Of a stretch of DNA of 64,000 nt, positions 18,461 to 27,722 are shown piece after piece. This stretch comes from Paludisphaera mucosa (GTDB taxonomy: Bacteria > Planctomycetota > Planctomycetia > Isosphaerales > Isosphaeraceae). The notes under the pieces are model-generated. The model saw only the letters and a program-made list of their open reading frames with translations, was not told the DNA's origin and made no database searches. The stretch lies in contig NZ_JARRAG010000001.1 of NCBI RefSeq assembly GCF_029589435.1, positions 796,808-860,807 on the forward strand. Reading direction: 5' to 3'. Every line of letters begins with the position of its first letter. Position 1 is the first letter of the stretch. A program made the position numbers and the translations under genes.

Positions 18461-18958
18461 ATGCCTCCCGCGCCCCTGGTCGACCCTGCCACGATCGACA
18501 CCTCGAAAGTGCTCCTCGACCTGGATCAGATCCGCCACGTGAATCCCCAGCGTTTCGAGATGGAGCAGCTCACGGCGATCGTGTCCATCGACCCCGCGCA
18601 TAAGCTGATCGTCGGTTATAAAGACGTGCATTCCGACGAGTTCTGGGTCCGCGGCCACATGCCCGGCTACCCCCTGCTGCCCGGCATTTTGATGTGCGAG
18701 GCCGCCGCCCAACTGGCGAGCTGTTACTGCGTGCAGACCGAACTCATCCAGGAAGGCTTCGTCGGCTTCGGCGGGATGGAGGACGTCCGTTTCCGCGGCC
18801 AGGTGCGGCCCGGCGACCGCCTGCTCCTGATCGGCAAGGCGACCCGGCTGCATCGACGTCAGACCATCTTCGACGTCCAGGGCTTCGTCGACGGCAACAT
18901 GGTCTTCCACGGCCGGATGATCGGCGTCAACCTCTCGCAGCTCGAACCGACCAGCTGA
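18461..18958 (+). CDS. 3-hydroxyacyl-ACP dehydratase (FabZ/FabA-like hotdog fold)
   Basis: 165 residues, the usual length for the family. The active-site helix is visible as FWVRGHMPGYPLLPGILMCEAAAQL, with the catalytic His in RGHMPG and the Glu in MCEAAA. It would dehydrate 3-hydroxyacyl-ACP during fatty-acid elongation in the cytoplasm. The trmB gene starts 41 bases downstream on the same strand, suggesting co-transcription. FabZ itself or a paralogue used in another acyl pathway cannot be distinguished. Confidence 0.87.
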   Translation: MPPAPLVDPATIDTSKVLLDLDQIRHVNPQRFEMEQLTAIVSIDPAHKLIVGYKDVHSDEFWVRGHMPGYPLLPGILMCEAAAQLASCYCVQTELIQEGFVGFGGMEDVRFRGQVRPGDRLLLIGKATRLHRRQTIFDVQGFVDGNMVFHGRMIGVNLSQLEPTS

Positions 18959-18999
18959 CCCCGCCCCTCGCCCCGGCCAGCCCCCGAAGACCCCGCCCC

Positions 19000-19650
19000 A
19001 TGACACGCCCTCGCGCCGATCTCGACGTCTCCTCCGTCCTGCTGGATCCGGCGGCCCGCCCCGGCGACGATCCCCTGCGATGGGCCGAACTGTTCGGCGA
19101 CGACCGTCCGGTCGTGGTCGAGATCGGCTCGGGGAAGGGCCTCTTCCTGGCCAACGCCGCGGCGAAGCGGCCGGGCTTGGGCTTCTTCGGGATCGAGATC
19201 GCCCGGAAATACGCCCGATTGGCCGCCGAGCGGGCCGTGAAGGCCGGCCTGACGAACGTCCGGCTCTGGCCCGGCGACGCCGGCCACCTGATGGCGCGCC
19301 GGGTCGTCGCGGCGAGCCTCCGCGAGGTCCACGTCTACTTCCCCGACCCCTGGTGGAAGAAACGGCACAAGAAGCGCCGGGTGTTCAACGAGACGCTCGT
19401 CGGCTCGATCGCCCGGGCCCTGGAGCCGGAAGGCGAGCTGCACGTCGCGACCGACGTCGAGGAATACCACGGCGTGATCCGCGAGCTGATGGCCGTCGAC
19501 ATCCGGTTCGTCGAGATCGACGTCCCCCCGCTCGGAGAACCCGAGAGCGACCACGACTACCTGACGAACTTCGAGCGCAAGTACCGCATCGAGGGCCGGC
19601 CGGTCCATCGTTCGAGCTATCGTCGGGTGGCCGAGACCCTCATCGCGTGA
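19000..19650 (+). CDS. trmB: tRNA (guanine-N7-)-methyltransferase
   Basis: 216-residue SAM-dependent enzyme that makes m7G46 in the tRNA variable loop. The SAM site VVEIGSGKGLFLANAA, the acidic GIEIARKYA strand end and the TrmB signature VYFPDPWWKKRHKKRRVFN are all present, together with the late YLTNFERKY segment. The ATG at 19000 is chosen because the longer open frame upstream is in the shadow of the dehydratase gene. A strong hairpin follows 25 bases after the stop. Confidence 0.95.
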   Translation: MTRPRADLDVSSVLLDPAARPGDDPLRWAELFGDDRPVVVEIGSGKGLFLANAAAKRPGLGFFGIEIARKYARLAAERAVKAGLTNVRLWPGDAGHLMARRVVAASLREVHVYFPDPWWKKRHKKRRVFNETLVGSIARALEPEGELHVATDVEEYHGVIRELMAVDIRFVEIDVPPLGEPESDHDYLTNFERKYRIEGRPVHRSSYRRVAETLIA

Positions 19651-19674
19651 GTCGGCCTTTCGAGGCGTGACGAC

Positions 19675-19716
19675 GAAGGGCCGCCTCCATCCGCGAGAGG
19701 ATGGAGGCGGCCCTTC
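19675..19716. terminator. bidirectional terminator hairpin between trmB and purF
   Basis: A perfect 18-bp inverted repeat (19675-19692 pairing with 19699-19716) encloses a 6-base loop GCGAGA. It lies between the convergent trmB and purF genes and can fold equally well in both transcripts. There is no long T-run on either side, so termination may not be strictly of the intrinsic type. Confidence 0.75.
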
Positions 19717-19739
19717 GGTTATTCGGGTCGTCTGCGTGT

Positions 19740-21335
19740 TCAGGAGGTGGCGACGGCCGTCTCGTAGGCCCGCTTGCGGGCGCTGGCGGCGGCGGTGTCG
19801 GGGTGGCACTCGATCTGGTAGAGATCGCGGCCGGCCTCGGTCGGGTAGTCGCCGGTGATGCAGGCCCGGCAGAGGCGGTCGGGGCCGAGGCTGATGGAGC
19901 GGGCGATGGAATCGACGGGGAGGTAGCGGAGGCTGTCGGCGCCCAGCTCCTTGGCCATCAGGTCCTGCGCCTCCTCGGTGACGATCAGGCGGTCGCCGTC
20001 GTACTCGGCGAAGCGGGTGGCGAACAGCTCGTCGCGGGTGGACATGTCGATGCCGTAATAGCACGGCGCGATGATCGGCGGGCAGGCCACGCGGAGGTGG
20101 ATCTCGCGGGCGCGGCCGCGGTCGCGGATCTCGCGGACGAGGGCCCGCATCGTGGTCGAGCGGACGATGCTGTCCTCGACGAGCAGCACCCGCTTGCCGG
20201 CCATGACCTCGGGCAGGGGGGTGTACTTGAGCCGGGCCTTGGCGGCGCGGTCGGCGGTCCCCTCGATGAAGGTCCGGCCGACGTAGCGGTTGCGCATCAG
20301 GCCCTCGACCGAGGGGACGCCCAGGGCGAAGGCCATGGCGTCCGCGGCGGCCTTGGCGGTGTCGGGGACCGGGACGACGATCGTCCCCTCGTCGCGGGGG
20401 ACCGTCTCCAGCCGGGCCAGCTCCTTGCCCAGCCCGGCGCGGCTGAGGTAGACCGAGCGATCGTCGAGCGTGCTGGCGACGTTGGCGAAGTAGATCCACT
20501 CGAAGAAGCAGTGCGACTGCTTGGGCGACGGGGCGTAGCGCTCGATCCGGACGCCCTCGGCGTTGGCGACGGCGATCGTGCCGGGCTCCAGCGAGTGGAT
20601 CTTCTGGAAGCCCAGGTTGGCGAGCGGGACGCTCTCGCTGGCGACGGCGAACAGCGGGCCGCTCTCGGCGATGCAGAGGGGCCGGAAGCCGAGCGGGTCG
20701 CGGGCGACGACCAACTCGCCGTGGGCCGTGATCAGCACGATGTTGTACGCCCCGTCGAACCACTCCGAGAGCCGGCGGAAGATGCCGACCCAGTCGGGGT
20801 CGACGTCCTCGTTCTGCAGCTCGTAGGCCAGGGCGTGCATGATGATCTCGGTGTCGGTGTCCCGCTTGAGGTGGTAGTCCCCCTTCGAGAGCAGCTCCTC
20901 CTTGAGCGTCTTGTAGTTCGCCAGCTGGCCGTTGAAGGCGAAGGCGAACCACTTCGTCCGGCGGCCGTGGTCGCGCTCGAACGGCTGGGCGTTGTAACGG
21001 TCGTCGCCGCCGCAGGTGGCGTAGCGGACGTGGCCGATGGCGACCGGGCCGTCGACTCCGGACAGGATGGCTTCGAACTCGGACTTGTGGTTGAGGCGGA
21101 AGGCCTCGGCCACGGTCCCCAGCTCCTTGTGGACCTTGATCAGGGCGTTGCGGTCGGGGCGGTAGCTGGCCATGCCGGCGGCGAGCTGGCCCCGATTCTG
21201 CATGTCCAGGAGCATCCTCGGCACGAGCCGGGCTACGCTGTTGACGTCTCCGGGGATCGGGCACATCGGCGAGACGGCCGCCCCGGGAGCATGAAACACC
21301 GCCGCAACGCCGCACTCATGGTGAAGCTCGCCCAT
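19740..21335 (-). CDS. purF: amidophosphoribosyltransferase
   Basis: 531 residues. First step of purine synthesis: transfers the glutamine amide nitrogen to PRPP. A short propeptide (MGELHHE) precedes Cys8, the N-terminal nucleophile after processing, followed by GVAAVF. Glutaminase motifs ([20 protein letters not shown]) come next. The C-terminal phosphoribosyltransferase domain has [13 protein letters not shown]. Cysteines near the C-terminus ([13 protein letters not shown]) fit the Fe-S-containing B. subtilis type. The start fits the processing site exactly. Confidence 0.96.
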   Translation of the reverse strand: MGELHHECGVAAVFHAPGAAVSPMCPIPGDVNSVARLVPRMLLDMQNRGQLAAGMASYRPDRNALIKVHKELGTVAEAFRLNHKSEFEAILSGVDGPVAIGHVRYATCGGDDRYNAQPFERDHGRRTKWFAFAFNGQLANYKTLKEELLSKGDYHLKRDTDTEIIMHALAYELQNEDVDPDWVGIFRRLSEWFDGAYNIVLITAHGELVVARDPLGFRPLCIAESGPLFAVASESVPLANLGFQKIHSLEPGTIAVANAEGVRIERYAPSPKQSHCFFEWIYFANVASTLDDRSVYLSRAGLGKELARLETVPRDEGTIVVPVPDTAKAAADAMAFALGVPSVEGLMRNRYVGRTFIEGTADRAAKARLKYTPLPEVMAGKRVLLVEDSIVRSTTMRALVREIRDRGRAREIHLRVACPPIIAPCYYGIDMSTRDELFATRFAEYDGDRLIVTEEAQDLMAKELGADSLRYLPVDSIARSISLGPDRLCRACITGDYPTEAGRDLYQIECHPDTAAASARKRAYETAVATS

Positions 21336-21420
21336 GGAGGTGGGTTTCCCTGTGTCCGGGCCTGTAGGAAGGGACCGGCGACTTAGAGTGGTGTCGTGGT
21401 GAGACGGAACTCAACTGAAG

Positions 21421-21471
21421 GGCCTAGGTCCGATGTATTCGACTAGGCCGTCGCCGTCCCTTGATTATAAT
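21421..21471 (+). promoter_or_regulatory. candidate proB promoter with 7-bp inverted repeat
   Basis: A perfect TATAAT occurs at 21466-21471, about 140 bases before the chosen proB start. A perfect 7-bp inverted repeat (GGCCTAG at 21421-21427, CTAGGCC at 21443-21449) lies where the -35 box would be, and no good TTGACA is seen there. The repeat may be an operator or may replace the -35 contact. Confidence 0.4.
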
Positions 21472-21613
21472 GGGGTCGGCGGCTTCCTACAACCTTCACG
21501 GATCGGGCCGGCGGGAATTCCGGCGGCACGACGAGGGGAAACGGACGACTCCTCCCAGCCCGTCGATCGAAGCCGCGGTCCCGGGCCGGCGACGCACGCC
21601 GCGGGTGCGGAAT

Positions 21614-22849
21614 GTGAGCCCTCCCTTGGAAATCAAGACCGACGCCGGGCGCCGCGCCCGGCCCTGGACCACGCGCATCGTCGCCGACGCCGGAGGGCCG
21701 CCGCCGGCCGCGTCGCGCGACCTGGTGCGCGACGAGGTGGTCCTCTCGGCGCACACGTGGGTCGTCAAGGTGGGCACGAGCGTCCTGGCCGGCCGCGACG
21801 GCCGGCTCGACCTGGACCGGATCGACCACCTCGCCGAGCAGATCTGCAAGATCGTCGACACCGGCCGCAAGGTCGCCCTGGTCAGTTCGGGCGCCGTCGG
21901 CGCCGGGATCGGCCGGCTCGGCCTCAAGGGGAGGCCCGACAACCTCCGCCAGCTCCAGGCCGCCGCCGCCGTCGGCCAGTCGTACCTGATGCGCTGCTAC
22001 GACGAAGGGATGCGCCGCCGCGGCCGCAACGCCGCCCAGCTCCTGCTGACCCACGAGGACTTCGACGGCCGCGCCCGCTACCTCAACATGCGCAACACGC
22101 TCCACGCGCTGTTCGAGTGGGACGCCGTGCCGATCATCAACGAGAACGACACCATCAGCGTCGACGAGATCAAGTTCGGCGACAACGACCGCCTGGCCGC
22201 CATGGTCGCCAACCTGATCCAGGCCCCGCTCCTGGTCATCCTCAGCGTCGTCGACGGCCTCTACCTGACCGACCCGGCCCAGCCCGGACCGGCCGAGGTC
22301 GTCTCGTGCGTCCCCCAGATCGACGACGAGGTGATGGGCCTGGCCTGCGGCGGCCGCAGCGCCCTGGGGACCGGCGGCATGCAGAGCAAGCTGACCTCGG
22401 CCCGACTCGTCACCCAGGCGGGCGGCTCGGTCGTCATCGCCTCGGGGACGCGTCCCGAGCCCCTGACCCGGATCCTCGCCGGCGAGGAGGTGGGGACCCT
22501 CTTTCTGGCCCACGGCAACAGCCACTCCGCCCGCAAACGCTGGATCGGCCTGGCGGCACGGCCGAAAGGCCGCCTCGTCGTCGACGCCGGCGCCCGGAAG
22601 GCGCTGGAGACGGGAATGAAGAGCCTGCTGGCGATCGGGATCGTCGACGTCGTCGGCGACTTCGAGAAGGGGGACGTGGTCGCCGTCGTCGACCCCGAGG
22701 GCCGCGAGTTCGCCCGCGGCCTCTCCAACTACGGCGCGGCCGACGCCCGGGCCGTCCGCGGCCGACACACCCTGGAAGCCCGCCTGCTGCTGGGGTCGTC
22801 GATCTACGACGAGATCGTCCACCGCGACAACCTCCTGCTGATCGTCTGA
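21614..22849 (+). CDS. proB: glutamate 5-kinase
   Basis: First enzyme of proline synthesis, phosphorylating glutamate. The amino-acid-kinase domain shows WVVKVGTSVLAG, LVSSGAVGAGIGRLGL, IINENDTISVDEIKFGDND and GTGGMQSKLTSA, followed by a C-terminal PUA domain (RLVVDAGARKAL, FARGLSNYGAADARAVRG). With GTG at 21614 it has 411 residues, including about 45 N-terminal residues before the first strand of the kinase fold. The open frame extends up to 21461, so the start is uncertain. It is divergent from purF. Confidence 0.92.
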   Translation: MSPPLEIKTDAGRRARPWTTRIVADAGGPPPAASRDLVRDEVVLSAHTWVVKVGTSVLAGRDGRLDLDRIDHLAEQICKIVDTGRKVALVSSGAVGAGIGRLGLKGRPDNLRQLQAAAAVGQSYLMRCYDEGMRRRGRNAAQLLLTHEDFDGRARYLNMRNTLHALFEWDAVPIINENDTISVDEIKFGDNDRLAAMVANLIQAPLLVILSVVDGLYLTDPAQPGPAEVVSCVPQIDDEVMGLACGGRSALGTGGMQSKLTSARLVTQAGGSVVIASGTRPEPLTRILAGEEVGTLFLAHGNSHSARKRWIGLAARPKGRLVVDAGARKALETGMKSLLAIGIVDVVGDFEKGDVVAVVDPEGREFARGLSNYGAADARAVRGRHTLEARLLLGSSIYDEIVHRDNLLLIV

Positions 22850-23084
22850 CGCCCGCCGATCGTCGCGACCGGCCCGATCGCCACGGCCTCCACGCGTTCT
22901 CCCGGACGTCGTTCACTTCGACGGTCGCCGCCGGCCGATGATCTCGGCGGGCCGGCCGGATCCGGGGCCGCCGCCGCGTCGCCGCGTCCGAAGCCTTCTC
23001 GCGAGGTCCGAGGCGACGTACAATGGAATGTGCGTCGTTGCGATCCGCCCTTCCCCGGCGACCCGTACGGTGGTGAGGCCTGTC

Positions 23085-23861
23085 ATGATCTCGACACGAC
23101 TGCGCGAAATGGTCGGCCTCCGCCCCGGAACCTGGGCCGCGGCGGCCGCCTTGCTCGGCCTCGCGGCCCTCGCCGGCGACGCCCGGGCCCAGGGGTTCGG
23201 GCCCGACCCGTTCCGGCCCTACAACTCGCAATACGACGCCTACGTCTTCGGCGTCGCGCCGGGCGCGCTCGACGGCGTCGGCAACCCGACCCTCAATCGC
23301 GCGGGAGTCCGCAACGCCAACCAGTTCCAGAGCGCGATGGACGGCGGCGACGATCGGACCGACCCCGGCAACCGCTACGACCGGGCGAACCGCGCGTACG
23401 ACCGCGAGTACAACCGCCTCTATCGCCCCAACGTCAAGGCCGACGCCCGCTTCGACGCCCAGCGCGGCGAGGTCAGCGACATCTACTTCCGCTACCTCCG
23501 CGAGCGCGACCCCCGCAAACGTGCAACGCTGTTCAAGGAATACACCCAGGCGCAGGGCCGGGCCTCCCGCGAGCTGTCCGAGAGCCCCAACGCCCGGAAC
23601 GCCCGCAAGCCGAGGGGCTCGGACGGCATCCCCAAGGCGCCGGGCCTCGACGAGCGGCCGACGCGGCGGGCGGGCACCACGCCCCCGCCCCCCGGCGACG
23701 ACGAACCGCGGGCTTCGCTCTCGCCGACGCGCACGCGGAGGCCTTCCCGGCCCGCCGGAGTCCCCGCGGCCCCCGCAGCCGCGCCGACCCCCTCGGACGT
23801 CCTCGATCGCGCCCGTCGCTCCGACGGCCGCGCGACCCCGCCGCCGCCGGCCCTCCCCTGA
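23085..23861 (+). CDS. secreted protein of unknown function, proline-rich tail
   Basis: 258 residues with a signal peptide (WAAAAALLGLAALAGDARAQG). The mature part begins GFGPDPFRPYNSQYDAYVFGV and contains an Arg/Tyr/Asn-rich middle with repeated Tyr-Asp-Arg words (NRYDRANRAYDREYNRLYRP). The last 100 residues are Pro/Arg/Ser/Thr-rich low complexity. No domain is recognised. Such DPFRPYNS-type starts suggest an exported structural or envelope protein, but this is only a guess. The ATG at 23085 puts the signal peptide at the N-terminus. Confidence 0.65.
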   Translation: MISTRLREMVGLRPGTWAAAAALLGLAALAGDARAQGFGPDPFRPYNSQYDAYVFGVAPGALDGVGNPTLNRAGVRNANQFQSAMDGGDDRTDPGNRYDRANRAYDREYNRLYRPNVKADARFDAQRGEVSDIYFRYLRERDPRKRATLFKEYTQAQGRASRELSESPNARNARKPRGSDGIPKAPGLDERPTRRAGTTPPPPGDDEPRASLSPTRTRRPSRPAGVPAAPAAAPTPSDVLDRARRSDGRATPPPPALP

Positions 23862-23909
23862 TCCCGGGACCCGGACGACGACCCGGACCCGCCGAGGGCC
23901 CGGGCCATT

Positions 23910-23934
23910 AACGCTCGGAAATCTCTAGAGCGTT
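23910..23934. promoter_or_regulatory. possible operator overlapping the nuo promoter
   Basis: A perfect 7-bp inverted repeat, AACGCTC at 23910-23916 and GAGCGTT at 23928-23934, with an inner palindrome CTCTAGAG at 23923-23930. The right arm runs into the first bases of the -35 box, the position expected of a repressor or activator site. Confidence 0.35.
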
Positions 23935-23960
23935 GACGGTGGCGAAACGGACCTTACAAT
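23933..23960 (+). promoter_or_regulatory. sigma70-type promoter candidate for the nuo operon
   Basis: TTGACG at 23933-23938 and TACAAT at 23955-23960, separated by 16 bases. Each box matches the consensus at 5 of 6 positions. It is the best promoter match in the gap before nuoA. Confidence 0.55.
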
Positions 23961-24181
23961 TGGACCGACGCCAGGACGCGTCTTGCGTGCATCGCACCCG
24001 AACGAATCCCGTCGAACACCTCCTCCAGTCGGTTCGACCTCGTCCCGGTGCGATCTCGGCGACCTCCCGATCGGGACTTCGCCCGGCACGCGGATCGCGT
24101 CTTTTTTCGGGACGGACTTTGTGAAACCCTTCACAAGGTCGCCGGCCCGACCGATCCATCGCGGGGGTCCCAGCCGAGACG

Positions 24182-24601
24182 ATGAGCACCGACTTCACGC
24201 CGATCTTCCTGTTCCTGGCGATCGCCGTCGGCACCGGGCTGAGCATGCTGGTGCTGAGCGCCTTGCTGGGGCCTCGCAAGCGGACGCAGGTCAAGCAGAT
24301 GCCGTACGAGTCGGGCATGGACCCGATCGGCGACGCCCGCCAGCGGTTCGACGTCCGCTTCTACCTGGTCGCGATCGCCTTCCTGCTGTTCGACGTCGAG
24401 CTGCTGTACCTGTACCCGTGGGCCGTGAGCCAGTGGAGCGCCGACCCGGCGCTCGCGGCCGCGACCGGCGGGTCGCCGCTGCTCGCCGGCATCCCGCCGA
24501 TCTTCCGGGCGATGGTCTTCTGGGAAATCATGGTGTTCGTGGCGATCCTGACGGCGGCCTTCGCCTACGCCTGGAAGAAGGGGGTCTTCGAATGGCGCTG
24601 A
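24182..24601 (+). CDS. nuoA: NADH-quinone oxidoreductase subunit A
   Basis: 139-residue membrane subunit of complex I with three transmembrane helices. The conserved matrix-side loop (QMPYESGMDPIGDARQRFDVRFYLVAIAFLLFDVE) is intact, including the acidic residues of helix 2. It is slightly longer than average because of an Ala/Gly-rich insert between helices 2 and 3. First gene of the nuo operon; its stop overlaps the nuoB start by 10 bases. Confidence 0.96.
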   Translation: MSTDFTPIFLFLAIAVGTGLSMLVLSALLGPRKRTQVKQMPYESGMDPIGDARQRFDVRFYLVAIAFLLFDVELLYLYPWAVSQWSADPALAAATGGSPLLAGIPPIFRAMVFWEIMVFVAILTAAFAYAWKKGVFEWR

Positions 24602-25272
24602 ACATGGGCCGGCCGGCCTCGGACCTGATCGTGACGCCCGGCGACGAGCCGGAGATCCCGGACAACGTCTTCATGACGACGATGGACTCGGTCGTGAGCT
24701 GGTGCCGCAAGCACAGCCTCTGGCCGATGCCCTTCGCCACCGCCTGCTGCGGCATCGAGCTGATGGCCGTCGGCGCCAGCCGCTTCGACCTGGCCCGGTT
24801 CGGGGCCGAGGTCATGCGGTTCAGCCCCCGGCAGTGCGACCTGATGATCGTCGCCGGCCGCGTGGCCATGAAGATGATGCCGGTCCTCCAGCGGATCTGG
24901 CTGCAGATGCCCGAGCCCAAGTGGTGCATCAGCATGGGCGCGTGCGCCAGCACCGGCGGCATCTTCGACACGTACGCGGTGGTGCAGGGGGTCGACCGGT
25001 TCATCCCGGTGGACGTCTACATCCCCGGCTGCCCGCCCCGGCCCGAGCAGATCCTGCGGGCCGTGATGGACCTGCAGGCCAAGGTCCAGCGGGGCGGCAC
25101 GACCTTCGGCAACGAGGGGCTCGCCGAGCTGCGGGCCCGCGAGAAGTACATCCTGGCCCAGCGCGAGGCCGCCCCCGGCGCCGGCATCGCCGACGAGCGC
25201 GGCGACGAGGACCGCTTCGGCTACCGCCTACCCGGCGGCCCGGCGCAGCTCGGCCTCGAGGAGACCCGATGA
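24592..25272 (+). CDS. nuoB: NADH-quinone oxidoreductase subunit B
   Basis: 226 residues. Carries the N2 Fe-S cluster that passes electrons to quinone. The tandem cysteines are visible in TACCGIEL, with the remaining ligands in MGACASTGG and PGCPPRPE. The ATG at 24592 lies within the end of nuoA. The last 50 residues are a charged extension beyond the usual core. Its stop overlaps the nuoC start (ATGA). Confidence 0.96.
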   Translation: MALNMGRPASDLIVTPGDEPEIPDNVFMTTMDSVVSWCRKHSLWPMPFATACCGIELMAVGASRFDLARFGAEVMRFSPRQCDLMIVAGRVAMKMMPVLQRIWLQMPEPKWCISMGACASTGGIFDTYAVVQGVDRFIPVDVYIPGCPPRPEQILRAVMDLQAKVQRGGTTFGNEGLAELRAREKYILAQREAAPGAGIADERGDEDRFGYRLPGGPAQLGLEETR

Positions 25273-25808
25273 GCACCGCCGCCACGCCCTCCGCCGACGT
25301 CGCCGCCGACGCCGCGATCCTTTCGGCCCTGACCGCGAGCCTCGGCGACGGCGCCTTCACCGTCGCCCGCTTCCGCGACAACATCCGGATCCATGTGACG
25401 CCCGAGCGGCTGATCGAGGTCCTCACGGCCCTCAAGACCCGGTGCGGCTGCGTCTACCTGGCCGAGCTGGGCGGGGCCGACTACCTGAAGTACCCGGGCC
25501 GTTCCGGGACCCGTTTCGAGGTCCACTACGTCCTGCGGAACCTCGACACCTCGGGCAAGATCGTGGTCAAGGCGGGCGTCGACGACCCCGACCCCACGCT
25601 GCCCTCGGTCTATTCCCTCTGGCCCGGCGCGGACTGGATGGAGCGCGAGGTCTTCGACATGTACGGCATCCGGTTCGAGGGCCATCCCGACCTCCGCCGC
25701 ATCCTCATGCCCGACGAGTTCACCGCCTTCCCGCTCCGCAAGGACTACCCCCTCCGCGGCCGGGGCGAGCGCCACAACTTCCCCAAGCTGACCCGCGAAG
25801 AGTCCTGA
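25269..25808 (+). CDS. nuoC: NADH-quinone oxidoreductase subunit C
   Basis: 179-residue peripheral-arm subunit (30-kDa type). The family signature is present as EREVFDMYGIRFEGHPDLRRILMPD followed by LRKDYPLRG. It is a separate protein here, not fused to NuoD as in E. coli. The start codon overlaps the nuoB stop. An N-terminal Ala-rich stretch precedes the core. Confidence 0.96.
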   Translation: MSTAATPSADVAADAAILSALTASLGDGAFTVARFRDNIRIHVTPERLIEVLTALKTRCGCVYLAELGGADYLKYPGRSGTRFEVHYVLRNLDTSGKIVVKAGVDDPDPTLPSVYSLWPGADWMEREVFDMYGIRFEGHPDLRRILMPDEFTAFPLRKDYPLRGRGERHNFPKLTREES

Positions 25809-25866
25809 CCCGCGACTCGCGACCCAGCGCCGACCGTTTCCCCAAGCGAGGCCCGAGAGAGACGTC

Positions 25867-27087
25867 ATGCCGGCCCCCCTGCTCGACGAGCCCGAACTGG
25901 ATTCCGAGGCCAAGCAGGCCACCTGGACCCTCAACTTCGGCCCCCAGCACCCCGCCACGCACACGACGCTGCGGCTGATCCTGGAGCTGGACGGCGAGCG
26001 GATCGTCAAGGCCACGCCCCACATCGGCTACCTGCACTCGGGCTTCGAGAAGCTCGGCGAGCACCTGAACTACAACCAGTACGTCACGATCGTCGACCGC
26101 AAGAACTACATCAGCCCGCCGATGAACGAGGTGGCCTGGCACCACGCGGTCGAGAAGCTGATGGGCCTGGAGCTGACCCCCCGCTGCCAGTACATCCGGG
26201 TGATCATCGGCGAGCTGGCGCGGATCTCCGACCACCTCCTCTGCACGGGGGCCGCGGCCCTCGACCTGGGGGCGTTCACGGCCTTCCTCTACGCGTTCAA
26301 CCTCCGCGAGCAGATCTACGACGTCTACGAGGAGATGTCGGGCTACCGCTTCCACCCCGGCTACACCCGGGTCGGCGGCCTGCTCTACGACTTCAACGAC
26401 CGCGTGCTCGATAAGATCCGCAAGGTCCTGCACTCGTTCCCCCAGGTCTTCGGGGACATGAGCAAGCTCCTCTTCCGCAACCGGATCTTCCTGGACCGGA
26501 TGCGGGGCGTGGGCTACCTGAGCAAGGCCGACGCCATCGCCTACTCGTGCGCCGGGCCGGTCGCCCGCGGCAGCGGCGTCCACTACGACCTCCGCAAGGA
26601 CGCCCCCTACCTCGCCTACCCCGACTTCGATTTCGAGGTCCCGTACTGCGAGGAGGGCGACTGCTGGGCCCGGTTCATGGTCCGCATGGAGGAGATGCGG
26701 CAGAGCGTGAGCATCATCCAGCAGGCCATGGCCAAGCTCCCCACGGGGCCGGTCAACCTGCCGATCGCCGAGAAGCTGAACCTTCCCGACAAGGCGACGA
26801 CCTACAACAGCATGGAGGGCCTGATCCAGCACTTCGAGCTGGTCATGCCCAACCGCGGCTTCGAGACTCCCGTCGAGGAGATCTACGCGGCCGTCGAGGG
26901 CCCGAACGGCGAGCTGGGGTATTACCTGGTGGCCGACGGGACGGAGTTCGCCTGGCGGGTCCGCACCCGGCCGCCGTCGTTCATCCACTTCTCGGTCTTC
27001 CCGCACATCATCAAGAACCACATGCTCGCCGACGTCGTGGCCGTCCTGGGGAGCCTGAGCATCATCGCCGCCGAGCTCGACCGCTGA
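25867..27087 (+). CDS. nuoD: NADH-quinone oxidoreductase subunit D
   Basis: 406-residue 49-kDa-type subunit that forms the quinone pocket with NuoB. The start of the conserved core (FGPQHPATHTTLRLILELDGE), the HIGYLHSGFEKL segment, the NYNQYVTIVDRKNY region and the C-terminal YYLVADGTEFAWRVRTRPPSF are all intact. It starts 58 bases after nuoC. Confidence 0.96.
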   Translation: MPAPLLDEPELDSEAKQATWTLNFGPQHPATHTTLRLILELDGERIVKATPHIGYLHSGFEKLGEHLNYNQYVTIVDRKNYISPPMNEVAWHHAVEKLMGLELTPRCQYIRVIIGELARISDHLLCTGAAALDLGAFTAFLYAFNLREQIYDVYEEMSGYRFHPGYTRVGGLLYDFNDRVLDKIRKVLHSFPQVFGDMSKLLFRNRIFLDRMRGVGYLSKADAIAYSCAGPVARGSGVHYDLRKDAPYLAYPDFDFEVPYCEEGDCWARFMVRMEEMRQSVSIIQQAMAKLPTGPVNLPIAEKLNLPDKATTYNSMEGLIQHFELVMPNRGFETPVEEIYAAVEGPNGELGYYLVADGTEFAWRVRTRPPSFIHFSVFPHIIKNHMLADVVAVLGSLSIIAAELDR

Positions 27088-27106
27088 TCGCGAGGAACAC
27101 CGCCCG

Positions 27107-27658
27107 ATGCCAGCCGAAGCACCGTCCCGACCGCCGCTACCGCAGCCGCAACGGATCGCGATCCTCACGGAGCCGCTGAAGGAGAAGATCCGTTCCCTCT
27201 TCCCGCGCTACCCGAGCAAGCGGGCCGTGACGCTGCCGGCGCTGCACCTGGTCCACGAGCACCTGCGCTGCGTCCCCTTCCAGGCGATGGCCGAGATCGC
27301 CGAGATCTTGGAGATCACGCCGGCCGAAGTCCACGACACGATGAGCTTCTACGGCTTCTTCCCCCAGGCCCCGCTGGGCGACGTCCGGGTCTGGGTCTGC
27401 CGCTCGATCTCGTGCATGCTCCGGGGCGGCGACGAGCTGCTGGAGCACGCCTGCCACCGCCTGGGGATCCACCCCGGCGAGACCACCCCCGACGGCAAGA
27501 TCACCGTCGAGTTCGCCGAGTGCCTGGGGATCTGCGACCACGCGCCGGCGGCCCTGGCCGACGACGGCCGGGTGTACGGCCCCCTGGACGAGGCGGGCGT
27601 CGACGCCATGCTCGACGAGCTGAAGCTCGGCCGCAAGGACGACCCGCCGCGGGTCTGA
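27107..27658 (+). CDS. nuoE: NADH-quinone oxidoreductase subunit E
   Basis: 183 residues, thioredoxin-like [2Fe-2S] subunit. The four ligands appear as two pairs, one in VCRSISCML and one in ECLGICDHAP. It works with NuoF and NuoG in the NADH-oxidising module. It starts 19 bases after nuoD, with a Pro-rich N-terminal extension. Confidence 0.96.
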   Translation: MPAEAPSRPPLPQPQRIAILTEPLKEKIRSLFPRYPSKRAVTLPALHLVHEHLRCVPFQAMAEIAEILEITPAEVHDTMSFYGFFPQAPLGDVRVWVCRSISCMLRGGDELLEHACHRLGIHPGETTPDGKITVEFAECLGICDHAPAALADDGRVYGPLDEAGVDAMLDELKLGRKDDPPRV

Positions 27659-27722
27659 TTTCGACGCCGACGCCCCCCGGCCCTTCGCACCGATCGCCGA
27701 CGTTTCTGGAGACCCCAAGCCC

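Larger units (their letters stand above)
23862..24181. other. nuo operon upstream region
   Basis: 320 non-coding bases. It holds the promoter candidate at 23933-23960 and the associated inverted repeat at 23910-23934. That leaves a leader of roughly 210 bases before nuoA. No riboswitch fold was recognised. Confidence 0.5.
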
